Shown: positions 1 to 8,442 of the stretch, piece after piece
How positions within the stretch are numbered: the first letter of the stretch is position 1
Layout: the number at the start of each line of letters is the position of its first letter
Source of the DNA: an uncultured Clostridium sp.
GTDB taxonomy: Bacteria > Bacillota > Clostridia > TANB77 > CAG-465
DNA: 63,877 bases
Direction: 5' to 3'
Assembly: GCA_900553785.1 (NCBI GenBank)
Contig: USES01000004.1
Location: forward strand, 1-63,877
Translations under genes and position numbers: made by a program
The notes under the pieces: model-generated
The model's database searches: none
Seen by the model: only the letters and a program-made list of their open reading frames with translations
Told to the model about the DNA's origin: nothing

Positions 1-234
1 GCAAAAAAGCCTTCTAAATAGTTATTTTCAAGACCAAAATAAATTGGCCTGTGCTTTGCATATGAAAAATACGTGTGTAAATCATAGGCCTTTTTGTATT
101 TAAAATGTATATGTTTTATCTTTGTTTAAAATTATAAATTAAGTATGGAATAGCTATTGTATAAATTAGATATATGTAATATACTTTAAGAAGTGTAAGT
201 AATAGATTTAATTTACATTAAGCATAATATGGAT

Positions 235-274
235 AATATTTACTCATACTTTGTTTAAGAATAAAAATAGGAGG
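235..274 (+). promoter_or_regulatory. Conserved leader upstream of pilin-like gene
   Basis: The stretch TTTACTCATACTTTGTTTAA ending in AGGAGG recurs almost unchanged at 23356-23396 before the second pilin-like gene. It therefore looks like a shared 5' UTR or regulatory element. A GATAAT hexamer at 232-237 may be the -10 box. Confidence 0.45.
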
Positions 275-284
275 ATATATGAAA

Positions 285-1244
285 ATGAAAAGTAAAAATG
301 CGATTTCGCTTATTGTTTTAGTTATAACAATATTAGTTTTAGCTATAATTGCAACTACAGTTATTGTTGTGTTAAAAAACACAAATATAATAGAAAATGC
401 ATCAGATAGTGTAACTGATTACAACGAAAGCCAACAAAAAGAAAGTTTGAATATGATGTTTTCAAATTCAAAAATAATTTGTAATGAAAATAAGAGTGAA
501 GAAGATAAAATAGTTTCATTATCAAGTTTGTTTGGAGAGGGGAAAGTTGTAAATAATTTTGACGGAAGTGTAAATATAACAGATAAATATAATCAAACTA
601 TTGCTGTTGCATTAAAGGACGGTGAAAAGGTTCCAGATATATCAGATACAGATATTACTTTTAATATAACAGGCGTAGGAACACAAGACACGGTTGAGGT
701 AAATTACCAAACGGAAGATAATGAAAATATGTTTGAGTTATTAGGCAGTAAAAAATATAATTTTGAAAGATTATGGTTTACAGATACTGCAACTACCGCC
801 TTGACACTACATTATTATAAAGGTACGGATAAGGGTATAGAAACTGGAAAAAATAACAATTATTCATTGTGTATTACTGGAGGAGGAAATCTTGACATAG
901 ACATAACAGATGAGGATAGCAATAGCGTAGATAAAGGAACTTTAGGAGATGTAAGATTAAAGTTTAATACTACAATAACTAAAAAGTTTAACGTTGTAAA
1001 TACTGGAAAATTAGCTGCTAAGTATAAATTCTCATTTAGTGTTTCAAATGTAAAGTCAGGAGATACTACTGCGGGCAAAGAAAATTTAGAGGATTACATA
1101 TTTGTGACAATAAAAGATGACAAAGGAAATGTTGAATGTACTGGAAATTTAAAAGATATAGCTGGGCAAAGTGAATTTCATTTGTCAGCTGGTGAAACTA
1201 ATACATATGTAGTTGAAATAACATTAAAAACTCAAAAACAATAA
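285..1244 (+). CDS. Pilin-like exported protein with TasA-like C-terminal region
   Basis: The N-terminus (MKSKNAISLIVL followed by a long hydrophobic run to about residue 30) is the prepilin-type methylation/anchor signal common in Clostridia. There is no Phe or Glu at +1/+5 of the usual cleavage site. The rest is soluble. Its last 120 residues are Asn/Thr/Lys-rich beta-type sequence with phrases such as FNVVNTGKLAAKYKFSF and LSAGETNTYVVEITL, reminiscent of TasA/camelysin-like surface proteins; this is inference. AGGAGG at 269-274 lies 10 nt before ATG 285 and 4 nt before an in-frame ATG at 279. I prefer 285 because the paralogue at 23406 has the same spacing and the same first residues. It is monocistronic and ends in a strong terminator. 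No pilus assembly genes are nearby. Confidence 0.75.
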   Translation: MKSKNAISLIVLVITILVLAIIATTVIVVLKNTNIIENASDSVTDYNESQQKESLNMMFSNSKIICNENKSEEDKIVSLSSLFGEGKVVNNFDGSVNITDKYNQTIAVALKDGEKVPDISDTDITFNITGVGTQDTVEVNYQTEDNENMFELLGSKKYNFERLWFTDTATTALTLHYYKGTDKGIETGKNNNYSLCITGGGNLDIDITDEDSNSVDKGTLGDVRLKFNTTITKKFNVVNTGKLAAKYKFSFSVSNVKSGDTTAGKENLEDYIFVTIKDDKGNVECTGNLKDIAGQSEFHLSAGETNTYVVEITLKTQKQ

Positions 1245-1267
1245 TTACATAAAAGTGTGTATAGTAA

Positions 1268-1303
1268 AAACTTCTTGCAAAGTTTTGCAAGAAGTTTTTT
1301 TAT
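1268..1303 (+). terminator. Intrinsic terminator of pilin-like gene
   Basis: A perfect stem, AACTTCTTGCAA pairing with TTGCAAGAAGTT, is followed by a T-run. Confidence 0.9.
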
Positions 1304-1357
1304 ATATGTGATTAAATAGTTTATGTAAAATGAGTTCTAAATTTTAAGCTATAATGC

Positions 1358-1386
1358 TTGACTTGTATCGAAAATTGCAATATAAT
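1358..1386 (+). promoter_or_regulatory. Sigma-A promoter of typA
   Basis: TTGACT (1358-1363), a 17-nt spacer and TATAAT (1381-1386), about 35 nt before the typA start. Confidence 0.8.
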
Positions 1387-1421
1387 ATTAAGGTGCGAAA
1401 ATGAAAAAAGGGGAAATTTAG

Positions 1422-3233
1422 ATGAAAAATATTAGAAATGTCGCTATAATAGCCCATGTTGACCATGGTAAAACTACTTTGGTAGACTGCCTATTAAAAC
1501 AAAGTGGAATATTTAGAGCAAACGAACAAGTTTCAGAAAGAGTCATGGATTCTGGAGATATTGAAAAAGAAAGAGGAATAACAATACTTTCTAAAAATAC
1601 ATCTGTAATGTATGGGGATATTAAGATAAATATAGTAGATACTCCAGGACATGCAGATTTTGGTGGAGAAGTTGAGCGTGTACTTAAAATGGTAGACGGT
1701 GTACTTTTGGTTGTAGATGCTTTTGAGGGTGCAATGCCTCAAACAAGATTCGTATTATCTAAAGCTTTAGCTTTAAACTTAGTGCCAATAGTTGTAATAA
1801 ACAAAATAGATAGACCAGGCGCAAGACCTGCACAAGTGTTAGACGAAGTATTAGAGTTGTTTATGGATTTAAATGCAAATGATGACCAATTAAACTTCCC
1901 AGTAATATATGCTTCTGGTAAGGGCGGATTTGCAAGATATAACGCAGAAGATACAAATGAAGATATGAAACCATTATTTGAAACAATAGTAAAATATGTA
2001 CCAGAGCCAACAGGAGATGAAGCAGAGCCTCTTCAAGTGCTAATTTCAAATATTGATTCTGATGAATATACAGGAAGAATTGGTATAGGTCGTGTTGAAA
2101 ATGGTGTAATACACAATGGACAAAACGTTGCAGTGTGTAAAAAAGATGGTTCAGTTCAAAACATTAAAATTGGTAAACTATATACATATGTAGGTCTTAA
2201 ACGTGTTGAAACAGATACAGCAAAATGTGGAGATATTATTGCTATAACAGGACTTACTGGAATTAACATTGGTGAAACAATAGCTGATCCAGAACATCCA
2301 GTTGCAATACCTTTCGTAGACATAGACGAGCCTACTGTTTGTATGACATTTAGCGTAAATAATGGACCTATGGCAGGGCAGGAAGGCAAGCTTATAACTT
2401 CTCGTCATATAAGAGATAGATTATTTAAAGAAGTAGAAACAAACGTATCTTTAAGAGTAGAAGAGACGGATTCTGCAGATTCTTTTAAGGTATATGGACG
2501 TGGAGAACTTCACTTATCAATATTAATTGAGCAAATGAGACGTGAAGGATTTGAACTACTTGTATCTAAACCTCAAGCTGTTGTTAAAGTAATAAATGGT
2601 GTAAAATGTGAACCTATTGAAGCAGTTACAATAGATGTACCAGATGAATTTGTTGGAGCTGTTATGGAAAAAATGGGTAACAGAAAAGGTGAGATAACTA
2701 ATATGGCTCCATCACTAACTCAAGTAGGATATACTAGACTTGAATTTAAAGTTCCAGCTCGTGGCCTTATTGGATATAGAAATGAATTTATGACAGATAC
2801 AAAAGGAACTGGTGTTATAAACAGTATATTTGCCGGTTTTGAACCAGATAAAGGAACAGTTGTTACAAGAACACATGGAACAATTATAGCTTTTGAAAGA
2901 GGAAAATCTACTACTTATGGTTTGTTTAATGCTCAAGAAAGAGCAACATTATTTATTGGACCAGGAACAGAAGTATATGTTGGTATGATAGTTGGTGAGA
3001 ACTCAAGAAGCGAAGACATGATAGTTAATGTATGTAAAGAAAAACACTTAACTAATACAAGAGCTAGTGGAAGTGATGATGCATTAAAACTTGTACCACA
3101 CAAGATATTGTCACTAGAGCAAGCATTGGAATTTATTGCTGATGATGAACTTGTTGAAGTAACACCACTTAACATTCGTTTAAGAAAGAAAATACTTGAT
3201 CCTACAAAGAGATTAAGAGGAATAGCAGATTAA
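1422..3233 (+). CDS. typA: Translational GTPase TypA/BipA
   Basis: Ribosome-associated GTPase of the EF-G/LepA superfamily, involved in 50S assembly and stress adaptation. The 603-residue length is normal. Visible motifs are the P-loop AHVDHGKT at residues 11-18, DTPGHADF (switch II) near residue 73 and NKID at 127-130. The domain order is G domain, domain II, III, V-like and the TypA-specific C-terminus. ATG 1422 has a weak purine-rich SD (AAAAGGGG). It has its own promoter and is followed by a terminator, so it is monocistronic. No anomaly seen. Confidence 0.97.
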   Translation: MKNIRNVAIIAHVDHGKTTLVDCLLKQSGIFRANEQVSERVMDSGDIEKERGITILSKNTSVMYGDIKINIVDTPGHADFGGEVERVLKMVDGVLLVVDAFEGAMPQTRFVLSKALALNLVPIVVINKIDRPGARPAQVLDEVLELFMDLNANDDQLNFPVIYASGKGGFARYNAEDTNEDMKPLFETIVKYVPEPTGDEAEPLQVLISNIDSDEYTGRIGIGRVENGVIHNGQNVAVCKKDGSVQNIKIGKLYTYVGLKRVETDTAKCGDIIAITGLTGINIGETIADPEHPVAIPFVDIDEPTVCMTFSVNNGPMAGQEGKLITSRHIRDRLFKEVETNVSLRVEETDSADSFKVYGRGELHLSILIEQMRREGFELLVSKPQAVVKVINGVKCEPIEAVTIDVPDEFVGAVMEKMGNRKGEITNMAPSLTQVGYTRLEFKVPARGLIGYRNEFMTDTKGTGVINSIFAGFEPDKGTVVTRTHGTIIAFERGKSTTYGLFNAQERATLFIGPGTEVYVGMIVGENSRSEDMIVNVCKEKHLTNTRASGSDDALKLVPHKILSLEQALEFIADDELVEVTPLNIRLRKKILDPTKRLRGIAD

Positions 3234-3252
3234 AATATATTTTAAATTGTGC

Positions 3253-3296
3253 ATTTTCACTTTGTTTAATTTTAACAAAGTGAAAATGTTTCTTTA
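3253..3296 (+). terminator. Terminator of typA
   Basis: The ATTTTCACTTTGTT stem pairs with AACAAAGTGAAAAT, followed by a T-rich tract. Confidence 0.85.
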
Positions 3297-3397
3297 TGTA
3301 GGTAAAGTATGGTATAATACCTTTACAAAGCATCAAACATGATTTAAAATTAGGTTTGAAGTATGTTTAGTTTAATTATATTTTAGGGAGAAAAATA

Positions 3398-4591
3398 ATG
3401 ATAATAATATATATAATGATAATAATTCTTAATGTAATAACTTTAGGTAGTCTGTTATATTTTGGAATTACTTCGCTGTTTGTGATGATTAAGGATAGAC
3501 ATGTGTCAGAATTCGTACCAAAAACTAAATTTGCAGTTTTAATTGCTGCAAGAAATGAAGAAAAGGTGTTGCCACACTTACTTAGCAGTTTAAATAACCA
3601 GTCGTATCCGGATGAATTGTATGATGTATATGTAATACCAAATAATTGTACAGATAATACACAGAGCGTGGCAGCTCAAAATGGGGCTAAAATAGTAGAT
3701 GTTTCATCTACTGATGTAAAGTCAAAAGGTGAAGCACTTAAGTATACATTTGAATATTTTAAAAGTAATAACATAAAGTACGATGCGTACATAATATTTG
3801 ATGCAGATAATGTAGTACATCCGAATTTTTTAAAGAAAGCAAACGATTATTATTGTAGTGGAGTTAAAGTGGCTCAAGGTTACAGAGATAGCAAAAATCC
3901 ATGTGACACTTGGATATCTGGGGCATTTTCTATATATCACTGGATAAATGATACTTTTATCAATAACAGTAGAAATAATATTAAACAATCTTCTTTTATT
4001 AACGGGACTGGATTTATGGTTGCAAGCAGTGTTATAGAAAAAATAGGTTATAACGTGAGTACAATAACTGAAGATACTGAGTTTAGTATATTATGCGCTT
4101 TGAATGGATATAAAATAGGATTTATGAAAGAAGCTGTTACATATGATGAACAAGCAACGGATTTTAAAACCTCAATAAAGCAAAGAAAACGATGGTCTTA
4201 TGGAACATTACAATGTTTAAAAAAATACGGTGCAAAACTCGTTAAAAAACATAGTTTTCAGTCGATTGATATGGTAATGTTTTTAATGGGCTCAATACTT
4301 CAGCTTATTGCAATAGTAGCGCAAGTAGTAAGTAATATGCCATTTTCTATTTTATATAATGGAATAAAAAGCCTTATTATTGGTTTAGGTATATCATTTG
4401 TATCTAGTATATTTATAGCTTTAATTACAGTAATTATAAACAAGAAAAAAGTAAATATCTTTGGTGTATTATTATTTCCATTATTTATAATTACTTGGAT
4501 ACCAATAAATATAATAGTTTTGTTTAAGAAAGAATGCAAATGGGAACAAATAGCTCACGATAGGGTACTTACTATAGATGAAGTAGCATAA
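3398..4591 (+). CDS. Membrane glycosyltransferase, family 2
   Basis: Processive or poly-GlcNAc-synthase-like GT2 enzyme that would transfer a sugar from a nucleotide donor at the inner membrane face. Seen: an N-terminal membrane helix (residues 1-30), the GT-A start FAVLIAARNEE, a DAD motif at 135-137, an ED pair at 225-226 (probable catalytic base) and QRKRW at 262-266. Two or three C-terminal membrane helices follow. QxxRW indicates a hyaluronan/cellulose/ceramide-glucosyltransferase-type active site. The start is supported by AGGGAG 9 nt upstream. It is monocistronic between two terminators. The substrate cannot be told from sequence. Confidence 0.88.
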   Translation: MIIIYIMIIILNVITLGSLLYFGITSLFVMIKDRHVSEFVPKTKFAVLIAARNEEKVLPHLLSSLNNQSYPDELYDVYVIPNNCTDNTQSVAAQNGAKIVDVSSTDVKSKGEALKYTFEYFKSNNIKYDAYIIFDADNVVHPNFLKKANDYYCSGVKVAQGYRDSKNPCDTWISGAFSIYHWINDTFINNSRNNIKQSSFINGTGFMVASSVIEKIGYNVSTITEDTEFSILCALNGYKIGFMKEAVTYDEQATDFKTSIKQRKRWSYGTLQCLKKYGAKLVKKHSFQSIDMVMFLMGSILQLIAIVAQVVSNMPFSILYNGIKSLIIGLGISFVSSIFIALITVIINKKKVNIFGVLLFPLFIITWIPINIIVLFKKECKWEQIAHDRVLTIDEVA

Positions 4592-4593
4592 AT

Positions 4594-4633
4594 AAAAACC
4601 CAGACTCAATATACTGAGTCTGGGGATTTTTTT
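4594..4633. terminator. Bidirectional terminator between convergent genes
   Basis: AAAAACCCAGACTCA pairs with TGAGTCTGGGGATTTTT. It serves both the GT2 gene and the convergent P-loop gene, whose stop codon lies at its edge. Confidence 0.85.
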
Positions 4634-5099
4634 AAATCTCAATAAGTTTGAAATCAGGTTCGTTCTCAAAATATTCGACGCAACGATCTCTGATGGACTT
4701 ATCACAAGTAGTTACAGTTACCTTGAATTCCAATACGTTTAGGAATAGGAACAGGTTTAAAAAACCATCGACAAGAGATTTATCAAGAGTGCAAGGGAAT
4801 CCGTCAATAAATAGTCTGGTGTAGGGTTCCTCCATTTCAAGGATAGCTTCTAGTTCATAACAAAACATTAAGATAATTCTTTCTGAATAGCTAGGAAAAG
4901 CAATTTCTGATACATTTTTGCCGGTAAGCATGGTAAACATGCTTTCAGCACATTCCTTATTTACGTAGTCCTGAGAAAAATAGTCGTTAAACTTGAATAG
5001 ATAACTTCCTTTTTTTCTCATTAAGTTCCGGACCATTTTAGATTTACCAGAGCCATTGGCACCATAGATTAATTGAATGGATGCATGTTTTTTGCACAT
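4632..5099 (-). CDS. Small P-loop NTPase, unrecognised family
   Basis: 155 residues with a clear Walker A (GANGSGKS, residues 13-20) close to the N-terminus. A hydrophobic strand, RLFIDGFP, near residue 100 may be a degenerate Walker B. No signature motif, coiled coil or membrane segment is apparent. It is shorter than RecF/SMC or AAA ATPases, so it may be a truncated ABC/AAA_15-like domain. ATG 5099 follows a TCCTCC-complement SD. Its promoter and palindromic leader match those of several orphan genes elsewhere in the window. The function is not recognised. Confidence 0.7.
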   Translation of the reverse strand: MCKKHASIQLIYGANGSGKSKMVRNLMRKKGSYLFKFNDYFSQDYVNKECAESMFTMLTGKNVSEIAFPSYSERIILMFCYELEAILEMEEPYTRLFIDGFPCTLDKSLVDGFLNLFLFLNVLEFKVTVTTCDKSIRDRCVEYFENEPDFKLIEI

Positions 5100-5153
5100 A
5101 GTTTAGTCCTCCAAAATTTAATTAAATTTGAATTGTGGTAATACCACAAGTCT

Positions 5154-5182
5154 ATTATAACACTAATTGCAATTTATGTCAA
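5154..5182 (-). promoter_or_regulatory. Strong sigma-A promoter of P-loop gene
   Basis: Read on the minus strand: TTGACA (5182-5177), a 17-nt spacer beginning TAA, and TATAAT (5159-5154). It is followed by a small hairpin (TTGTGGT/ACCACAA) and the 16-nt palindrome AAATTTAATTAAATTT (5114-5129) abutting the SD. Confidence 0.85.
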
Positions 5183-5282
5183 GAAAGGTGATTTGATGTG
5201 CAATGAATTTCAAAAATATATAGATTGCTCAAAATATATATGATATAATCGCATTAGTGAAAACAAAAGAGGAGACTTTAGA

Positions 5283-6386
5283 ATGAAAAGAATTAAAGAC
5301 TTTGTCAAAAGTGAGGTAGTATTATCTGTTGCTATTGTTCTTACAATAATAACATGTTTTTTTGTTCCAATAGATAAAGAATATTTAAATTATTTTGATT
5401 ATAATACCTTAATATCTTTATTCTGTATGTTGGCTGTCGTAGCCGGTTTAAAAAACACTAATGTGTTTGATTTAATGTCTAGAAAGCTAATAGGGATGTT
5501 TAAAACTAGGCGAGATGTAATATATGCCCTTGTGTTTGGAACTTTCTTTTTTGATATGATAGTGGCTAATGATATGTCACTTATTACCTTTTTACCACTT
5601 ACGTATTTGGTGTTACACTCAACTCAAAATGATAAATATTTAGCGTTCACTTTCATAATGCAAACAATTGCGGCTAATATGGGTGGAATGATTACACCAT
5701 ATGGAAATCCTCAAAACTTGTATTTATATTCGTATTATAATATACCTACTACTGAATTTTTTGGAATACTAATAATTCAATCTATAACAGTTGCGATTAT
5801 GCTTTGTTTGTGCTGTGCATTTGTTTCTAATGAGCCACTAAAGCTTAAAAGTGATGAGAGAATTGTAATAGATAAGAAAAAAACAATAATATATTCAATA
5901 CTATTTATATTAGTAATATTGAGTATATTTAGAGTGGTTCCACACATATTAGCATTAGCTATAGTAATAATAACTGTTATGGTTGTTGATATTAAAAGAT
6001 TTAAACAAGTAGATTATGCACTTATTGCAACTTTTTTTGTATTTTTTGTATTTTCTGGAAACATAGCTAGGATTTCAGTAATTAAAGATTTTATATCAAG
6101 AATAGTTGTGAATAATACTCTTCTTGCGGGAATAATTTCGTGTCAGGTAATAAGCAATGTTCCAACAGCAATATTTTTATCTAAATTTACTATGAATTAT
6201 AGGGACTTGTTAATATCCGTAAATATTGGATCACTTGGCATACTTATATCATCTCTTGCAAGCTTAATTACCTTGAAAGAGTTTTTGAAACATCAACCAA
6301 AGAATTTTTGGAAGTATTTAGGAATGTATACTTTTTACAATACAATGTTTCTGTTGGCATTATTGCTGGTAACACATCTCACATAG
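5283..6386 (+). CDS. SLC13/ArsB-NhaD-type anion permease
   Basis: Integral membrane protein of 367 residues with about ten hydrophobic segments. It resembles the citrate transporter-like (IT superfamily) permeases. The half-repeat sequence NMGGMITPYGNPQNLYLY matches the conserved helix-hairpin Asn-Pro region of that family, and a second copy, ISNVPTAIFLS, lies near the C-terminus. The substrate is unknown: arsenite, dicarboxylate or Na+/H+ exchange are possible. No arsR or arsenate reductase is adjacent, which weakens an arsenite role. It is shorter than most SLC13 members (420-480). AGGAG precedes ATG 5283. Confidence 0.8.
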   Translation: MKRIKDFVKSEVVLSVAIVLTIITCFFVPIDKEYLNYFDYNTLISLFCMLAVVAGLKNTNVFDLMSRKLIGMFKTRRDVIYALVFGTFFFDMIVANDMSLITFLPLTYLVLHSTQNDKYLAFTFIMQTIAANMGGMITPYGNPQNLYLYSYYNIPTTEFFGILIIQSITVAIMLCLCCAFVSNEPLKLKSDERIVIDKKKTIIYSILFILVILSIFRVVPHILALAIVIITVMVVDIKRFKQVDYALIATFFVFFVFSGNIARISVIKDFISRIVVNNTLLAGIISCQVISNVPTAIFLSKFTMNYRDLLISVNIGSLGILISSLASLITLKEFLKHQPKNFWKYLGMYTFYNTMFLLALLLVTHLT

Positions 6387-6450
6387 CGAAATAAGGTGTA
6401 TTTACAAATAGTCGAAAATATAGTAAAATATATGCTTGGAGGACATAAAG

Positions 6451-8034
6451 ATGATTTTAACAAGTAATGTAAGTTTAAGGTTTGGAAAAAGAACTTTATT
6501 TGAAGATGTTAATTTGAAATTTACTGATGGTAATTGTTATGGTTTAATTGGAGCAAATGGAGCTGGTAAGTCTACATTTCTGAAAATTTTATCAGGAGAA
6601 ATAGAGACAACTACTGGTGAAGTAATAATGCCAAATAATGAAAGACTTTCTGTGTTGAAACAGGACCATTCTTTGTATGATAATGAAAAAGTATTAACAG
6701 CTGTAATAATGGGAAATAAAAAGCTATATCAACTTATGATAGATAGAGAAGCTATATATCTAAAGGAAGACTTTACAGATGAAGATGGAATACGTGCAGG
6801 AAAGCTAGAAGAAGAATTTGCCAAACTTAATGGTTGGGAGGCAGAAACTGATGCAGCCAAACTTTTAAGTGGATTAGGAGTTGAAACAGAAAACCATGAA
6901 AAATTAGTTAAGGATTTGAAGGAAGAAGATAAAGTAAAAGTATTGCTTGCTCAGGCTTTATTTGGAAATCCTGAAGTATTGTTACTAGATGAACCTACAA
7001 ACGGATTAGATAGACGTGCTATCGAGTGGTTACAGGAATTCTTAATAAATTTTGAAAATACAGTTATCGTTGTATCACATGATAGATATTTTTTGAATAA
7101 AGTTTGTACACACATTGCAGATATAGATTTTGGAAAAATACAATTATTTGTTGGTAACTATGATTTCTGGTATGAGTCTAGTCAGCTTATTCAACGTCAA
7201 ATGAAAGAGTCTAACAAAAAGAAAGAAGAAAAAATAAAAGAGTTGCAAGACTTCATAGCAAGATTTAGCGCAAATGCTTCTAAGTCAAAACAGGCTACAT
7301 CTAGGAAGAAAATGCTTGAAAAAATTGAGCTAGATGAGATTAAACCTTCAAGCAGAAGATATCCATATATAGACTTCAAGCCAGATAGAGATATAGGAAA
7401 TGAAGTGCTTCAAGTAAAAAATATTAGCAAAACAATAGATGGCGTAAATGTATTAGATAATGTTTCGTTTATAATGACTAAAGAAGATAAAATTGCTTTT
7501 ATTGGAGATAATAGCGTTGGAATATCTGCATTGTTTAGTATATTAGCAGGTGAAATGGAGCCAGACTCTGGAGAATTTAAGTGGGGCCAAACAGTAACTG
7601 AGAGTTACTTCCCAAGAGATAATTCAAAGTACTTTGATACGGATTTAAACTTAACTGAATGGCTAAGACAGTATTCAAAGATTAACGATGATACTTATGT
7701 TAGAGGGTATCTTGGAAGAATGTTGTTTTCTGGCGAAGAAAGCTTGAAAAAAGCAAATGTAATTTCTGGTGGCGAAAAGGTAAGATGCATGCTAACTAGA
7801 ATGATGTTGTCTGGTGCAAATGCTTTGATTTTTGACGAGCCAACAAATCATTTGGATATGGAAAGTATAACAGCTCTAAACGAAGGAATGAATAATTTTA
7901 AGGGTGTAATATTATTTAGATCATATGACCATCAGTTAGTACAAACTGTTGCAAATAGAATAATTGATGTAACACCAGGACATTTCGTAGATAGAAAAAC
8001 AACATACGATGAATATATTTCTAGTTTAAATTAA
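6451..8034 (+). CDS. ABC-F family ATPase (YkpA/YbiT-like)
   Basis: Soluble ribosome-associated type of ABC protein with two nucleotide-binding domains joined by a charged linker (residues about 235-310). I place the start at ATG 6451 because GGAGG (6438-6442) has ideal spacing to it; an upstream TTG at 6436 would put the SD inside the gene. NBD1 has Walker A GANGAGKS (residue 34 on), Walker B LLLDEP and H-loop VSHDR, but a degraded signature (KDLKEEDK). NBD2 has signature SGGEK and LIFDEP, but its Walker A is GDNSVGIS (no Lys) and its H-loop is RSYDH (Tyr for His). One composite ATP site is thus intact and the other degenerate. Confidence 0.92.
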   Translation: MILTSNVSLRFGKRTLFEDVNLKFTDGNCYGLIGANGAGKSTFLKILSGEIETTTGEVIMPNNERLSVLKQDHSLYDNEKVLTAVIMGNKKLYQLMIDREAIYLKEDFTDEDGIRAGKLEEEFAKLNGWEAETDAAKLLSGLGVETENHEKLVKDLKEEDKVKVLLAQALFGNPEVLLLDEPTNGLDRRAIEWLQEFLINFENTVIVVSHDRYFLNKVCTHIADIDFGKIQLFVGNYDFWYESSQLIQRQMKESNKKKEEKIKELQDFIARFSANASKSKQATSRKKMLEKIELDEIKPSSRRYPYIDFKPDRDIGNEVLQVKNISKTIDGVNVLDNVSFIMTKEDKIAFIGDNSVGISALFSILAGEMEPDSGEFKWGQTVTESYFPRDNSKYFDTDLNLTEWLRQYSKINDDTYVRGYLGRMLFSGEESLKKANVISGGEKVRCMLTRMMLSGANALIFDEPTNHLDMESITALNEGMNNFKGVILFRSYDHQLVQTVANRIIDVTPGHFVDRKTTYDEYISSLN

Positions 8035-8037
8035 AGT

Positions 8038-8066
8038 AAAAGAGTCTTAAGGCTCTTTTATTTTAT
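8038..8066 (+). terminator. Terminator of ABC-F gene
   Basis: AAAAGAG pairs with CTCTTTTA, followed by TTTTAT. It lies right at the broken end of the antitoxin remnant. Confidence 0.7.
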
Positions 8067-8125
8067 ATAGCAAAAGCCCTAAAACTTATACATTTAATGA
8101 GGTAAAAGAGGAGTTGGGGTTATAG
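8051..8125 (+). pseudogene. Remnant of a RelB/DinJ-type antitoxin (C-terminal stub)
   Basis: The frame that ends in TAG at 8123-8125 reads back, without interruption to 8051, as a peptide ending YTFNEVKEELGL. Acidic EV-x-EELGL tails of this kind are typical C-termini of RelB/StbD-type antitoxins. Its stop shares the G of the toxin's GTG (TAGTG), the coupling expected of a TA operon. Upstream of 8051 the frame is closed by a stop inside the ABC-F terminator. There is no start codon or DNA-binding domain, so it cannot make an antitoxin. Inference rests on position and tail sequence. Confidence 0.6.
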
Positions 8126-8394
8126 TGAAATATAACGTTGTATTTTCAGAAAGAGCAAAAAAGCAATTAAAAAAACAAGATAAGCATGTAGTTGCATTAA
8201 TAATAGGCTGGTTTGAAAAGAATATTCACGGGTGCGAAAACCCAAGGCAACATGGAAAAGGCTTAGTGGAAAACAAATCTGGGGAGTGGAGATATCGTAT
8301 AGGAGATTATAGAGCGATATGCGAAATTAAAGATAAAGAACTTATAGTGTTGGCTTTGGAAATTTGCCACAGAAAAGAAATATATGATTGGTAG
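8125..8394 (+). CDS. RelE/StbE-type mRNA interferase toxin, orphan
   Basis: An 89-residue protein of the RelE/ParE fold: an N-terminal VVFSERAKKQLKK helix, then GEWRYRIGDYRAICEI and the C-terminal CHRKEIYDW, which carry the Arg/His/Lys/Tyr residues typical of active RelE endonucleases. Active members cleave mRNA in the ribosomal A site. The start is GTG 8125 with AGAGGAG upstream. No intact antitoxin gene lies on either side; only a C-terminal stub remains. Either the toxin is weakened in a way not visible here, or an antitoxin acts from elsewhere. Confidence 0.88.
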   Translation: MKYNVVFSERAKKQLKKQDKHVVALIIGWFEKNIHGCENPRQHGKGLVENKSGEWRYRIGDYRAICEIKDKELIVLALEICHRKEIYDW

Positions 8395-8442
8395 CATGAA
8401 AGTCCAAAAAGAGCCTTAAGGTTGTCTTAAAGCTCTGCAATT

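Noticed and set aside
1..234. First 230 nt as a gene or terminator
   Set aside because: No open frame of note; a GGCCT/AGGCC pair before TTTTTG (about 46-104) is too weak for a confident terminator.
8405..8440. Terminator downstream of RelE
   Set aside because: AGAGCC/AGCTCT pairing is imperfect and the loop long; not confident.
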